Assembly: GCF_003313505.1 (NCBI RefSeq) | Contig: NZ_QMHO01000014.1 | Span: forward strand, 1-64,000 | DNA from: Pedobacter nanyangensis | GTDB taxonomy: Bacteria > Bacteroidota > Bacteroidia > Sphingobacteriales > Sphingobacteriaceae | Direction of reading: 5' to 3' | DNA length: 64,000 nt | In this document: one piece after another, positions 8,040-17,303 of the stretch | How the letters are laid out: each line of letters starts with the position of its first letter | How positions within the stretch are numbered: position 1 is the stretch's first letter | Position numbers and translations under genes: made by a program | Notes under the pieces: model-generated | What the model saw: the letters and a program-made list of their open reading frames with translations, nothing else | The model's database searches: none | What the model was told of the DNA's origin: nothing

Positions 8040-11000
8040 TTATTTATTATTGTAGTAATTGAATTGGATAGCTGATTGATTGTATTGGTTAAGTACGTCA
8101 AGATACCCCTGACGGATACCAATGGCTTGGCTAAGGAACTGCCCTAGCTCGGCGAAACTGATTTCGCCCGACCTGTAGCTGAGGGTCGCTGCAGAAATGA
8201 TCTCTTCGGCCTGTTTCAGGCCAGAGGTCTCATAAAATTCAAGCAGCGAACGGCTCTTCTCTATATCGGCAACCGCATTGGCGCGTTGGGTCTGTAGCTG
8301 TAGGGTCTGGTATGCCAAGGTCTTTTCCTGTACCTCTCTTTCGGCATTGGCCACCTTGACCTTATTGCGATAGGCGCCTCCCCCAAACAGTGGAATTGCT
8401 GCAGTTACCGAAAATCCGGTAAAGGGATCATTGGCACCCCATAGGCGCTGGCTGAAGAACCTTCCAGAAAACTCGGGCCTGTTGGTATTCTTCTGAACCG
8501 AAATATTGGAACTGGCGATATTCACATTCTGTTCCTGTAGGGCCAATAAGGGATGTGAGGCAGCAGTAGCTGTAGTCTCCACGCCAACCTTACCTAGCGG
8601 TTGGGCAACGGGCAACATCCATTCGTTGAGGTTCAGCAACATCATCAATTGCTGCTGCTGGATGGTCATCTCCTTTGTATTCTGCAAAAGCTGCGCCTGT
8701 ATCTCCCTCATCTTCGCTTCGGCGGCAACCCTGTCCAAACGTGCCACATCTCCCGTCTTTACGCGTACTTCTGTGGTCTTGAACAGCATGGTGTAAACAC
8801 TGTCCAGACGTTTATAGAGCATCTGTCTATCCTGTAGGAACCACAATTGGTAATAGGCCGTACGGACATCCCTCCTAATTGCGGCGTTGATGACCTCACC
8901 ATTAAGCTCCGCGTATTTCAACTGTGCGTTCAGATAGTTCTTCCTAGCGGCATATAGACCAGGCCATGCGATAGCCTGCGAAACCCCGATCTTTAGGATA
9001 CCCACTTTATCGGAAGGACGATAATCTTCGTTCTCTGCAAATATGCCCGTCTTCGGTATCTCATAAGCTGTTTTCGTATTCAGTCTTGCGCTTTTGACCT
9101 CGGCCTCGTTGACACCAAGCTGTTGGTTGCTCTTCAAAGCGGTACCAACAGCATTTTCTACCGAAATCCGTTGTTGGGCATTTGCTGAAGACGCACCGAT
9201 CAAGAACAAGACCATTGTCGCAACAACAGTTTTCCTGCCCAATCTGCCCTTAATTTTCATACCACTATCAAAAATGATATAGAGCAACGGCAGAACGAAT
9301 AGGGTTAGGAAAGTAGCGGTGATCAGACCACCTATTACTACAGTGGCCAAAGGTCTTTGTACCTCGGCACCTGCACTGGAGCTGATGGCCATTGGCAAAA
9401 ATCCAAGAGAGGCCACCGTGGCGGTCATCAGCACTGGGCGAAGACGGGTAATAGCCCCCTCTTTTACCCTTTTTAATATATCTTCCATTCCCTCTTTTTT
9501 CAATTGGTTAAAGGTTCCTATCAATACGATACCGTTGAGTACCGCTACGCCAAAGAGCGCGATAAATCCGATCCCCGCACTGATACTAAAAGGCATACCT
9601 CGCAACATGAGCGCAAAGACACCTCCAATAGCACTCATCGGAATAGCCGTGAATATCAATATGGCCTGTTTGAACGAACGAAACGTAAAATAGAGCAGCA
9701 TAAAGATCAGAAGTAATGAAACGGGTACCGCGATCATCAAACGTGCGCTCGCCTTTTGTAGGTTTTCGAACTGACCTCCATAGGTAAAGTAGTAGCCAGA
9801 TGGCAGCTTGATCTTTTGTGCCAACTGTTGCTGGATATCGGTCACCACACTCTGCACGTCACGTCCGTCGACATTGAAACCGATTACGATACGGCGTTTC
9901 CCCGCTTCACGGCTGATCTGTGCGGGTCCCAACTTATACGCTATGGTTGCTACCTGAGACAAAGGGATCTGAAGCCCCTTACTGGTAGGGATCATTAGGT
10001 TGCTCACATCTTCTATACCACTCCTGTGTGCACTGTCCAAACGCACTACCAGGTCAAAACGTCTTTCATTTTCATAAACCTGCCCAGTACTTTTTCCGGC
10101 AAAGGCCGTACTAACTACGTCATTGACATCCTGAATAGCAAGTCCGTAATTGGCGATACGGGCACGATCATACTCAATATTGATCTGCGGAAGACCGCCC
10201 ACACGTTCTACTTGCGGAGAGGTTGCCCCCGGTACGCTCTGGATTACTTCGCTTACCTCCTTGGCATAATTCGCGAGCGTATCTATGTTCTCACCGAAGA
10301 TCTTCACTGCCACATCCTGTCTGATACCAGTCATCAGTTCGTTGAAACGCATCTGTATCGGCTGGTTCTTCTCAAAGAAAACGCCCGGTATCACTTCGAG
10401 TTTCTCCATGATGGCCTCAGCCAGTTCTTCATAGCTCCTTTCCGTTTTCCATTCTTTCATTGGTTTGAGCACCACCATCAGATCGGTAGCCTCCGGCGGC
10501 ATAGGATCGGTAGGCACTTCTGCGGCACCGGTCTTTCCAACTACCATTTTCACCTCGTCGAACTTTTTGATGATGCGGGAGGCCTGCATCGAGGTCTCGA
10601 TACTCTGGTTCAGGGAACTTCCCTGTGGCAGGATACAATGAAATGCAAAATCCCCCTCCTGTAACTGCGGAATGAACTCGCCGCCCATTCGGCTAAAGAA
10701 GAATATGGAAACAGCAAACAGCACCACTGTCGCCCCAACTACGTAATATTTGATCTTAATTACCTTCTCCAGCATCGGTCTGTAGACCGCTTGGAGTTTC
10801 TCCATCATCTTATCACTGAAATTCTTTTTATGGCTTGGCTTTTTCGAAAGGAAAAGTGCACACATCATAGGAATATAGGTCAACGAAAGGATAAGCGCAC
10901 CAAAAATAGCGAAACCTACAGTCTGCGCCATCGGTCCGAACATCTTACCTTCCACACCAACCAATGTTAGGATCGGGATATACACGATCAGTATAATGAT

Positions 11001-12356
11001 CTCTCCAAATGCTGCACTGGTACGGATTTTTGAGGCCGAGGTAAACACCTCTTCATCCATCTCACCCTGGGTCAGTTTGTTCATAGATTTTCGCAGTCCC
11101 AAATGGTGCATCGTTGCTTCCACAACAATTACCGCCCCATCGACAATAAGACCGAAATCGATGGCACCCAAACTCATCAGATTGGCGCTTACCCCAAATA
11201 CGTTCATCATGCCCAAGGCAAAAAGTAATGCCAAAGGAATCGCCGAGGCAACGATCAGACCAGCCCTCAGGTTACCAAGGAAGATCACCAGTACGAAGAT
11301 TACGATCAATGCCCCCTCGATCAGGTTTTTCTCAACAGTAGCTATAGCCCTTCCCACCAGATCGGTACGATCTAAATATGGTTCGATAACCACATCATCG
11401 GGCAGGGAAGCTTGTATGGTCGGCAATTTTTGTTTGATCCTCTTTACAACTTCGTTACTGTTCTCCCCCTTGAGCATCATCACAACGCCACCTACGGCAT
11501 CCACCTCCCCATTATAGGTGAGGGCACCGTACCTCACAGCACTTCCGAACCTTACATCAGCTACATCATTGATATAGATAGGAACGGTTCCCGAGTTTTT
11601 GACCACAATCTTTTTCACATCATTCAGGGAATTTACCAGACCGATACCCCTGATAAAATAGGCATTCGGTTTTTTATCGATATAGGCGCCACCAGTGTTC
11701 TGGTTATTCTTTTCCAGTGCGGTAAAGATTTCTGGGATACTTACCCCCATAGCCCTGAGCCTGTCCGGATTAACGCCTACCTCATACTGTTTCAACTGTC
11801 CGCCGAAACTATTCACCTCGGCAATACCTGGGGTTCCATATAGTTGTCTGGCTACGATCCAGTCCTGCATTGTACGCAGATCCTTGGCATTATATTTCTT
11901 TTCACTTCCCTTTTTGGGGTGTATGATGTACTGGTACACCTCCCCAAGCCCGGTGCTCACGGGTGCCATCTCTGGCGTTCCCACACCCTGTGGGATTTTA
12001 TCTACGGCCTCTTTCAATCGCTCATTGATGAGCTGACGGGCAAAATAGATGTCTGTCTTCTCGTCGAAGACCACAGTGATCACCGAAAGACCGAAACGCG
12101 AAATACTACGTATCTCTTCAATTCTAGGTACATTGGCAATACTCTGTTCTATTGGAAAGGTCACAAGCTGTTCCACTTCCTGGCCTGCCAGCGTTGGACA
12201 GGTGGTAAATATCTGTACCTGATTGTTAGTGATGTCCGGTACGGCATCTATCGGCAGTTTGGTTGCACTCCAACCGCCCCAAATTATAAGAACCAAGGTC
12301 ATTAGACCGATAATGATCTTGTTCTTTATACTGAAATAAATGATCTTATCTAACAT
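8040..12356 (-). CDS. czcA: Heavy-metal RND pump CzcA/CusA fused to TolC-type outer-membrane factor
   Basis: This is a 1438-residue protein. Residues 1 to about 1040 are a CzcA/CusA-type resistance-nodulation-division pump: start MLDKIIYFSIKNKIIIGL, PDITNNQVQI near 38-47, and the helix-4 stretch LGAIDFGLIVDGAVIVVEAT with the Asp residues used in proton coupling. After a hydrophobic segment ending in SSANAQ (about 1055-1080), a TolC family outer-membrane efflux domain runs to the C-terminus (alternating helical repeats, SVTAAIPLFGGGAYRNKVKV). Such fusions occur in Bacteroidota. With the downstream adaptor it would export Co/Zn/Cd- or Cu-type ions; the substrate is not certain. Confidence 0.95.
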   Translation of the reverse strand: MLDKIIYFSIKNKIIIGLMTLVLIIWGGWSATKLPIDAVPDITNNQVQIFTTCPTLAGQEVEQLVTFPIEQSIANVPRIEEIRSISRFGLSVITVVFDEKTDIYFARQLINERLKEAVDKIPQGVGTPEMAPVSTGLGEVYQYIIHPKKGSEKKYNAKDLRTMQDWIVARQLYGTPGIAEVNSFGGQLKQYEVGVNPDRLRAMGVSIPEIFTALEKNNQNTGGAYIDKKPNAYFIRGIGLVNSLNDVKKIVVKNSGTVPIYINDVADVRFGSAVRYGALTYNGEVDAVGGVVMMLKGENSNEVVKRIKQKLPTIQASLPDDVVIEPYLDRTDLVGRAIATVEKNLIEGALIVIFVLVIFLGNLRAGLIVASAIPLALLFALGMMNVFGVSANLMSLGAIDFGLIVDGAVIVVEATMHHLGLRKSMNKLTQGEMDEEVFTSASKIRTSAAFGEIIILIVYIPILTLVGVEGKMFGPMAQTVGFAIFGALILSLTYIPMMCALFLSKKPSHKKNFSDKMMEKLQAVYRPMLEKVIKIKYYVVGATVVLFAVSIFFFSRMGGEFIPQLQEGDFAFHCILPQGSSLNQSIETSMQASRIIKKFDEVKMVVGKTGAAEVPTDPMPPEATDLMVVLKPMKEWKTERSYEELAEAIMEKLEVIPGVFFEKNQPIQMRFNELMTGIRQDVAVKIFGENIDTLANYAKEVSEVIQSVPGATSPQVERVGGLPQINIEYDRARIANYGLAIQDVNDVVSTAFAGKSTGQVYENERRFDLVVRLDSAHRSGIEDVSNLMIPTSKGLQIPLSQVATIAYKLGPAQISREAGKRRIVIGFNVDGRDVQSVVTDIQQQLAQKIKLPSGYYFTYGGQFENLQKASARLMIAVPVSLLLIFMLLYFTFRSFKQAILIFTAIPMSAIGGVFALMLRGMPFSISAGIGFIALFGVAVLNGIVLIGTFNQLKKEGMEDILKRVKEGAITRLRPVLMTATVASLGFLPMAISSSAGAEVQRPLATVVIGGLITATFLTLFVLPLLYIIFDSGMKIKGRLGRKTVVATMVLFLIGASSANAQQRISVENAVGTALKSNQQLGVNEAEVKSARLNTKTAYEIPKTGIFAENEDYRPSDKVGILKIGVSQAIAWPGLYAARKNYLNAQLKYAELNGEVINAAIRRDVRTAYYQLWFLQDRQMLYKRLDSVYTMLFKTTEVRVKTGDVARLDRVAAEAKMREIQAQLLQNTKEMTIQQQQLMMLLNLNEWMLPVAQPLGKVGVETTATAASHPLLALQEQNVNIASSNISVQKNTNRPEFSGRFFSQRLWGANDPFTGFSVTAAIPLFGGGAYRNKVKVANAEREVQEKTLAYQTLQLQTQRANAVADIEKSRSLLEFYETSGLKQAEEIISAATLSYRSGEISFAELGQFLSQAIGIRQGYLDVLNQYNQSAIQFNYYNNK

Positions 12357-12432
12357 TATTGTTCTGATTAATAACTAATAGGACTTCCCGCAATCCAAAT
12401 AAATAATGAATGGATGCGGTCGAAAAATAAAG

Positions 12433-12470
12433 TATACGCAGAAATGGCCACAAAAAGTGGCATATGCGGA
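12433..12470. promoter_or_regulatory. Small hairpin in the region upstream of czcA
   Basis: GGCCAC-AAAAA-GTGGC forms a small hairpin extended by partly matching flanks (TACGCA/TATGCG). It lies between the stop of the DUF6660 gene and the start of czcA, so it could be a terminator of the former or a leader element of the latter. Confidence 0.35.
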
Positions 12471-12494
12471 CTTCATTTCCGAAAAAAGTAATAA

Positions 12495-12827
12495 TTAGCT
12501 ATTAAGCTTGGGCGGCTGCCAGATGCTTCCATAATAATTGGAAACAAAACGTTGATCTGTGAAAAGGAATTTCAGTTCCTCGTATACAGGTTTGGGATCT
12601 TCCTCTTTATTTGCTAGGAATTTGCTATCGATAGTCGTATGACAACAGCTACAGTTACAGAAGGGGCTACAATTATCATTTACATCTGACCTATGACTAT
12701 GGTCATCGGCAATTTCAACCCTTGTTTGCCTCTGTTGTGCTGACTTACATTCATTATAGGCATCACTGCACGGAAGCATCATCATGCCCGCCAGATAGAT
12801 TACCATTATGAATGCGATATATTTCAT
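12495..12827 (-). CDS. DUF6660-like Cys-rich periplasmic protein (copy 1)
   Basis: The product is 110 residues from ATG 12827; an ATG at 12836 adds three. It has a signal peptide (MKYIAFIMVIYLAGMMMLPC), a central Cys cluster CSPFCNCSCC and a C-terminal IWQPPKLNS. The cluster and the WQPP end match the small DUF6660 family that I associate with metal-efflux operons in Bacteroidota. Seven Cys in total and adjacent His and Asp suggest metal binding in the periplasm. A related gene is divergently transcribed 156 bases away, and czcA follows on the same strand. Confidence 0.75.
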   Translation of the reverse strand: MKYIAFIMVIYLAGMMMLPCSDAYNECKSAQQRQTRVEIADDHSHRSDVNDNCSPFCNCSCCHTTIDSKFLANKEEDPKPVYEELKFLFTDQRFVSNYYGSIWQPPKLNS

Positions 12828-12983
12828 ATGGCACAAATCTAAACATTATTTTAAAAAACCAAATATTTTTATAAAATCGTACATCTTTAAAATGTCATAA
12901 AAAATAAATTGTGCGTTTTGGCGTTAACATGAACGATTTGTAGATGGGAATGATACTATAAATATTTATACTTTTGTACCGAT
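12828..12983. promoter_or_regulatory. Shared divergent promoter region of the two DUF6660-like genes
   Basis: This is an AT-rich stretch between divergent starts. For the plus-strand gene the sequence TACTTTTG at 12969-12976 matches the Bacteroidota -7 consensus TAnnTTTG, but no well-spaced TTG -33 element is seen (the nearest is at 12938-12940). No clear operator palindrome was recognised. Confidence 0.4.
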
Positions 12984-13307
12984 ATGAAGGCCGCCGTTTT
13001 GCTATTTCTTTCCATCTTGTTGCTACAGTTATCCTGGCCGTGCCAGGATCTGCTTGCGGCCGAGCCGGACTATCCGATGGACAGCCAATCGCTGATGGCA
13101 TCTTCATCTGCCGATGAGGGTTTCGTAAAATTTGACGAATGCAGTCCATTCTGCCAATGTGCCTGCTGTTCCACACCTTCCCTGACGTATTTTACTACGC
13201 TGAACGCCCCCTTGATTATTACTGATCAAAATACATTCCATAACGAGCAAACCTGTGATCCCACGTTACAGGCAAGTATCGGCATTTGGCAGCCCCCCAA
13301 GCTGTAG
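12984..13307 (+). CDS. DUF6660-like Cys-rich periplasmic protein (copy 2)
   Basis: The 107-residue product has a signal peptide (MKAAVLLFLSILLLQLSWPC), the cluster CSPFCQCACC near residues 52-61 and a C-terminal IWQPPKL. It shares the spacing of the Cys cluster and the WQPPKL end with the divergent neighbour but is otherwise quite different, so the two are diverged paralogues. It probably buffers or relays metal ions in the periplasm; this is inferred from the Cys residues and the efflux neighbours. Confidence 0.75.
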   Translation: MKAAVLLFLSILLLQLSWPCQDLLAAEPDYPMDSQSLMASSSADEGFVKFDECSPFCQCACCSTPSLTYFTTLNAPLIITDQNTFHNEQTCDPTLQASIGIWQPPKL

Positions 13308-13468
13308 GCTGAATTTTATTGCTATTGTTTTTTACAATCGGTAGCTGCTATTTAGTCAATCCCTGTACCATGCCAGTTGTGTCTGCCCAATTTAGGGAGC
13401 ATAACCGAGAATGGTAAAAGGCTTCTTTTTATCTGTACCCTTAGTGGACAAAACCTCTATATATTTCT

Positions 13469-13645
13469 ATGGAATGGACAATGGAATATTTCCCATTGGA
13501 AATGGACGACCTGCAGCCAAAGGTCAGGCAAAAGGCTATCGAGATAGCCAACAAATTAATACGTGATGGAAGACAGTCCGACCCTCATCTGATCCGCCAG
13601 GCCATTGCCCAGGCCGAGGAGTGGTTTTTAAACCTTGAAGGCTAA
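13469..13645 (+). CDS. Small helical protein, 58 residues
   Basis: The frame from ATG 13469 to TAA 13643-13645 encodes 58 residues dominated by helices: LQPKVRQKAIEIANKLIRDG, then HLIRQAIAQAEEWFLN. This pattern (KAIEIAN-L...AIAQA..W) is one I recognise from small uncharacterised proteins common in Bacteroidota. No function is known to me. It ends 20 bases before the sulfatase-family gene on the same strand. Confidence 0.7.
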   Translation: MEWTMEYFPLEMDDLQPKVRQKAIEIANKLIRDGRQSDPHLIRQAIAQAEEWFLNLEG

Positions 13646-13665
13646 TCTATCCCAATTTCGATCGC

Positions 13666-15645
13666 TTGATTATGATTTACCACAACAGATCAAACAGCCT
13701 GACACGTTACAGTGCACTCAGGCTGTTCATATTATTTTTCGTGATTGCATCCCTAGGTCTACGGATCCTATTGATGGCCATTTCATCCACCGAGTCGGGA
13801 CTGAGCTTAGCCCAAGTTTTGGTCACGTTGACAAAGGGGGCAGTATACGACCTTACCGTCGCTATCTGCTTTACCATACCCTATGCTGTTTGGCTATTGT
13901 TTGGAAATAAGGTACTAGGTTCTCGGGTCGGAAAGGCCATGAGCTATCTTTTCATCTTTCTGATGTCGTTTATTGCCGTATTCTCTTTCTTCGCCGAATA
14001 TACGTTCTGGTCGGAATTCGAGAGCCGCTTCAATTTTATTGCGGTAGACTATCTTATCTACACCTATGAAGTGGTCGCCAATATCAATCAATCCTATCCA
14101 TTGCCGATACTGATCGGCTGTGTCACACTGGCCGCATCGGTCATTACAAGACTTCATTCCAGAGCCATTTCCAAGAGCATCAAAAGTAGGACAGCGCTGG
14201 GTTTCAGGCTGACAATGACCCTTTCAATCATTTTCGTTTGTTCTTTACTCTTGTGGTCTACCAGCAATACCTGGTCTGAAAGCAGTTCCAATCGTTACCA
14301 GAACGAACTATCCAAGGCGGGCATATACTCCTTCGTGGCAGCATTCAGGAGCAACGAACTGAACTACAACCAATTTTATCCCCTCATCACTGAGAAAAAA
14401 TCGATGGCAATCATTCGACAACAGCTGAAGGGGCCTAAAGCCGAATTTAGGGAACACTGGAGCTCTATAGAAAGGAATATTTCGAGTGACCGGAATGAAG
14501 AACGTCCAAATGTGATCATGGTGGTACTGGAAAGTTTCAGCGCAGATTTTATGGGCACGTTCGGAAATAACAGGGGCCTGACACCTAACCTGGATTCGAT
14601 CGCCTCGCGCAGCCTACTCTTTCGTAACATGTATGCGACCGGAACGCGGACTGTCAGGGGAATGGAAGCCCTTACCCTGGCAATCCCTCCAACCCCAGGT
14701 AATAGCATTGTGAGACGAAAGGACAATGCAGGCCTGACGACCATCGGTAGTATTTTTCGAGATAAGGGATACCAAACGACCTTTTTCTATGGCGGTGATG
14801 GGTATTTCGACAACATGAACCAATACTTTGGCAGTAATGGTTTTGACATTATAGATCGGGGAAGGAAATTTACGATGGGAGATTCCTATATGGGAAAAAG
14901 GAGCAGGATACCCGACGGTGAAGTCAGTTTTGAAAATGCCTGGGGCATCAGTGACGAAGACCTTTATCGTTCGGTCATCCGTAATTCGGACATCATGGCC
15001 GCCAAGGGCAAACCTTTTTATCACTTCGTGATGACTACATCAAACCATCGCCCCTTCACCTATCCCGCTGGCGGCATAGATATTCCTTCGGGCACGGGCC
15101 GTGATGGAGCGGTGAAATATACCGACTATGCCATCGGAAAATTTCTAGGTGAAGCTAGAAAGAAAGCTTGGTTTGCCAACACGATATTTATCTTCATTGC
15201 CGACCACTGTGCTTCCAGCGCGGGAAAAAACGAGATAGATATCGCCAAGTACAGGATACCAGCGATGATCTACAACCTTAGGGAAACCAATCCGGAAGTG
15301 ATCACGCCATTATGCTCCCAGGTCGACCTCTATCCCACTCTATTTCCTAAATTGGGCTGGAGCTACGTTGACAATACTTACGGCATGAACGTTCTTGACA
15401 TAAACTATAGCCCAAGGGCCCTGCTTGGAACCTACCAAAAGCTCGCACTTCTGCAAAGGGACTCGCTGGTCATCCTCAGTCCCAAAAAGAATCCAGAAAC
15501 ATTTATCTATAACCCAATTACAAACGAACAGTCTCCCAAAAAGCTGCCAAAATCAGCTATAGAACGTGCCATAGCCTACTATCAATCGGCATTCTATCTA
15601 TACAAGAACGAGGGACTGAAACTAAAAAAACAAAAAAACCAATGA
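13666..15645 (+). CDS. LTA-synthase-family membrane sulfatase/phosphotransferase
   Basis: The 659-residue product has about five N-terminal membrane helices (residues 1-190) and a large periplasmic alkaline-phosphatase-fold domain. Visible catalytic features are NVIMVVLESFSADF (metal-binding Glu), the nucleophile Thr region MYATGTRTVRGMEA, HFVMTTSNHRPF, and FIADHCA (metal-binding Asp-His). Relatives move glycerol-phosphate or phosphoethanolamine groups onto envelope lipids or glycans. In a Gram-negative the substrate is unlikely to be true teichoic acid. The gene overlaps the PAP2 phosphatase gene by 4 bases (ATGA), so the pair acts together, perhaps in lipid A or other envelope decoration. 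A start at 13672 is also possible. Confidence 0.88.
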   Translation: MIMIYHNRSNSLTRYSALRLFILFFVIASLGLRILLMAISSTESGLSLAQVLVTLTKGAVYDLTVAICFTIPYAVWLLFGNKVLGSRVGKAMSYLFIFLMSFIAVFSFFAEYTFWSEFESRFNFIAVDYLIYTYEVVANINQSYPLPILIGCVTLAASVITRLHSRAISKSIKSRTALGFRLTMTLSIIFVCSLLLWSTSNTWSESSSNRYQNELSKAGIYSFVAAFRSNELNYNQFYPLITEKKSMAIIRQQLKGPKAEFREHWSSIERNISSDRNEERPNVIMVVLESFSADFMGTFGNNRGLTPNLDSIASRSLLFRNMYATGTRTVRGMEALTLAIPPTPGNSIVRRKDNAGLTTIGSIFRDKGYQTTFFYGGDGYFDNMNQYFGSNGFDIIDRGRKFTMGDSYMGKRSRIPDGEVSFENAWGISDEDLYRSVIRNSDIMAAKGKPFYHFVMTTSNHRPFTYPAGGIDIPSGTGRDGAVKYTDYAIGKFLGEARKKAWFANTIFIFIADHCASSAGKNEIDIAKYRIPAMIYNLRETNPEVITPLCSQVDLYPTLFPKLGWSYVDNTYGMNVLDINYSPRALLGTYQKLALLQRDSLVILSPKKNPETFIYNPITNEQSPKKLPKSAIERAIAYYQSAFYLYKNEGLKLKKQKNQ

Positions 15646-16394
15646 AAAATACATTGATTATCATTATCTGCCTTTTCTATTTCAGCTCGCAGGCTCAGTT
15701 GGCGAAGAACACCGATACAGCATCCGCGGTCGGACCGTCAAAAGAAGGACGTTTCAAATGGAGGTCCACCATCATTCCCGCTGCCGCTTTGGCCTACGGA
15801 TTTGCAACACTGGGGGCTACCCCTTTAAGGAACCTCGATGAAGCCGGACGGCACGAGTTTTTTCTCGAGCATCCCCACAAGAGGATCAGGATAGACGATT
15901 ACATGCAGTTTGCCCCTGGTGCCGTTACCCTTGGTCTTAGTATTTCAGGAGTGAAGGGCAGGAATAAAACCATTGACCAGGCGGGAATATACCTGGTTTC
16001 GAATATCATACTCAACTCGTTTACCCAAGGAGTAAAGAATGCTACAGATATCACCAGACCGGACGGGACCTCCAATGCCTTTCCATCTGGACATGCCGCC
16101 GAGGCCTTTGCATCTGCTGAATTCATGAGGCGCGAATACGGTGATAGATCCGTTTGGTATACGATTACCAGTTATACCGTGGCAAGTTCTGTAGGTCTTT
16201 TCAGAATGTACAACAACAAGCATTGGTTCAGCGATGTAGTTGCCGGGGCAGGTGTTGGGATACTCTCCACCCAGGCAGCCTATTGGCTATATCCAAAGAT
16301 CAAGGGTATATTTTCCAAAAACGGAAAAGGCCCAGTTGTGATGCCATACTATAGCAAAGGAGGCATTTCGGCGACTTTAAGCCATACGTTTTGA
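15642..16394 (+). CDS. PAP2-family lipid phosphatase
   Basis: The 250-residue product starts with a signal peptide (to about SSQA). It carries the three phosphatase motifs: KNATDITRP (KxxxxxxRP), PSGHA, and RMYNNKHWFSD (RxxxxxHxxxD). It belongs to the type 2 phosphatidic acid phosphatase family, whose envelope members remove phosphates from undecaprenyl-PP, lipid A or phosphatidylglycerol-phosphate. Translational overlap with the sulfatase-family gene suggests that removing one head group and adding another are linked steps, but the substrate is unknown. Confidence 0.9.
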   Translation: MKNTLIIIICLFYFSSQAQLAKNTDTASAVGPSKEGRFKWRSTIIPAAALAYGFATLGATPLRNLDEAGRHEFFLEHPHKRIRIDDYMQFAPGAVTLGLSISGVKGRNKTIDQAGIYLVSNIILNSFTQGVKNATDITRPDGTSNAFPSGHAAEAFASAEFMRREYGDRSVWYTITSYTVASSVGLFRMYNNKHWFSDVVAGAGVGILSTQAAYWLYPKIKGIFSKNGKGPVVMPYYSKGGISATLSHTF

Positions 16395-16491
16395 CCTTAC
16401 ATTCTTTTCCACTTTGGCATATAGTTCCTGCGCCCATCCATGTAGCCACGCCTACCCAGGTACCACATTAAACCAGATCATAACGTAAAAA

Positions 16492-16665
16492 ATGCCAGTC
16501 AGCAAGAAACGTAGGGACCGCAAGCCCTATCTCACAGAAAATAGGCGCAACAGAAACGACCGCTATCTAACTTTCAGGGCGAAGATTTTGTTGTGGACAT
16601 TGGGAATATTGGTCATGCTATTTACAATGTACCTCAAAATCACACAGCTCTTCCACATCCATTAG
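16492..16665 (+). CDS. 57-residue single-span membrane protein ending in His
   Basis: From ATG 16492 to TAG 16663-16665. The N-terminus is extremely basic (MPVSKKRRDRKPYLTENRRNRNDR). One helix follows (ILLWTLGILVMLFTMYL) and the tail ends QLFHIH. The layout is the same as the small proteins at 905 and 2926: basic inside, one helix, short His-bearing outside tail. No family recognised. Confidence 0.6.
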   Translation: MPVSKKRRDRKPYLTENRRNRNDRYLTFRAKILLWTLGILVMLFTMYLKITQLFHIH

Positions 16666-16880
16666 CCAGATGGGCCAATATACCTAACCTTTTATCGGTG
16701 GGCACTGGATTCAGCCCTATGCTTAACCTTCAGTTAACTTAGAAGAAATCTTAGGTAGAGATTAATAGGTCGATGGTCGAGCATAGCGATGATGACATGG
16801 GACGAAAGCATTCCCAATGAGTACTGCGATCTGCCTCTAAAAAAGGAGTTAAGAGTTTAGCAGGATTACGGTTATGGGAA

Positions 16881-16909
16881 AATTCCCATGCACTATTTGC
16901 ATGGGAATT
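16881..16909. terminator. 12-bp perfect hairpin
   Basis: The arms AATTCCCATGCA (16881-16892) and TGCATGGGAATT (16898-16909) are perfectly complementary with a 5-nt loop. It lies downstream of the minus-strand T9SS-like fragment and about 215 bases downstream of the 57-residue gene, so it most likely was the terminator of the lost minus-strand gene. Confidence 0.55.
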
Positions 16910-16929
16910 CGTATTTCATTAACTGTCCC

Positions 16930-17043
16930 TTATAGCTTGATCAGCTTATGGACACTGTTTCTTCCTACCGAAGAAAGTATGATCGTATAGGTACCTCGCG
17001 GAAGATCCGTTACATGCCAGAAAACGTGTACTGATGACAGATG
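16930..17043 (-). pseudogene. Remnant of a type IX secretion-like C-terminal sorting domain
   Basis: On the minus strand the last in-frame residues before TAA (16930-16932) read HVTDLPRGTYTIILSS, then VGRNSVHKLIKL. This has the pattern of T9SS type A sorting domains (hydrophobic-x-L-x-G-x-Y, then a K-rich end). An in-frame stop lies just upstream, and no N-terminal coding part was found in the following several hundred bases. I read it as the leftover 3' end of a larger secreted-protein gene. Confidence 0.4.
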
Positions 17044-17303
17044 CTATGGAGGACATAGCACTAAAAGATCTGGGAACGGTAGATCATCCAGAGCTGAACC
17101 TGCAGGAACTTCGAGATATCGCATCAATTTCGATGCGCAGATCTGTATAAGAATTTACAAATAATCATTGTTAGCACGTGTTTAGTGCCGACTAAATGAA
17201 ACTTGCCATCTTATAACCAACGACATGTCCTAAAAGTCGTAATTCAATTGCTTGAATTCGATTTAGTTTCTATTTTCACTATCCATAACTTTTACGATAC
17301 CCT

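Larger units (their letters stand above)
16666..17303. other. Gene-poor stretch with a T9SS-like remnant and a hairpin
   Basis: No intact gene was seen. It holds a perfect hairpin (16881-16909) and a short minus-strand fragment resembling the end of a type IX secretion C-terminal domain (16930-17043), both listed separately. The rest shows nothing recognisable. Confidence 0.6.
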
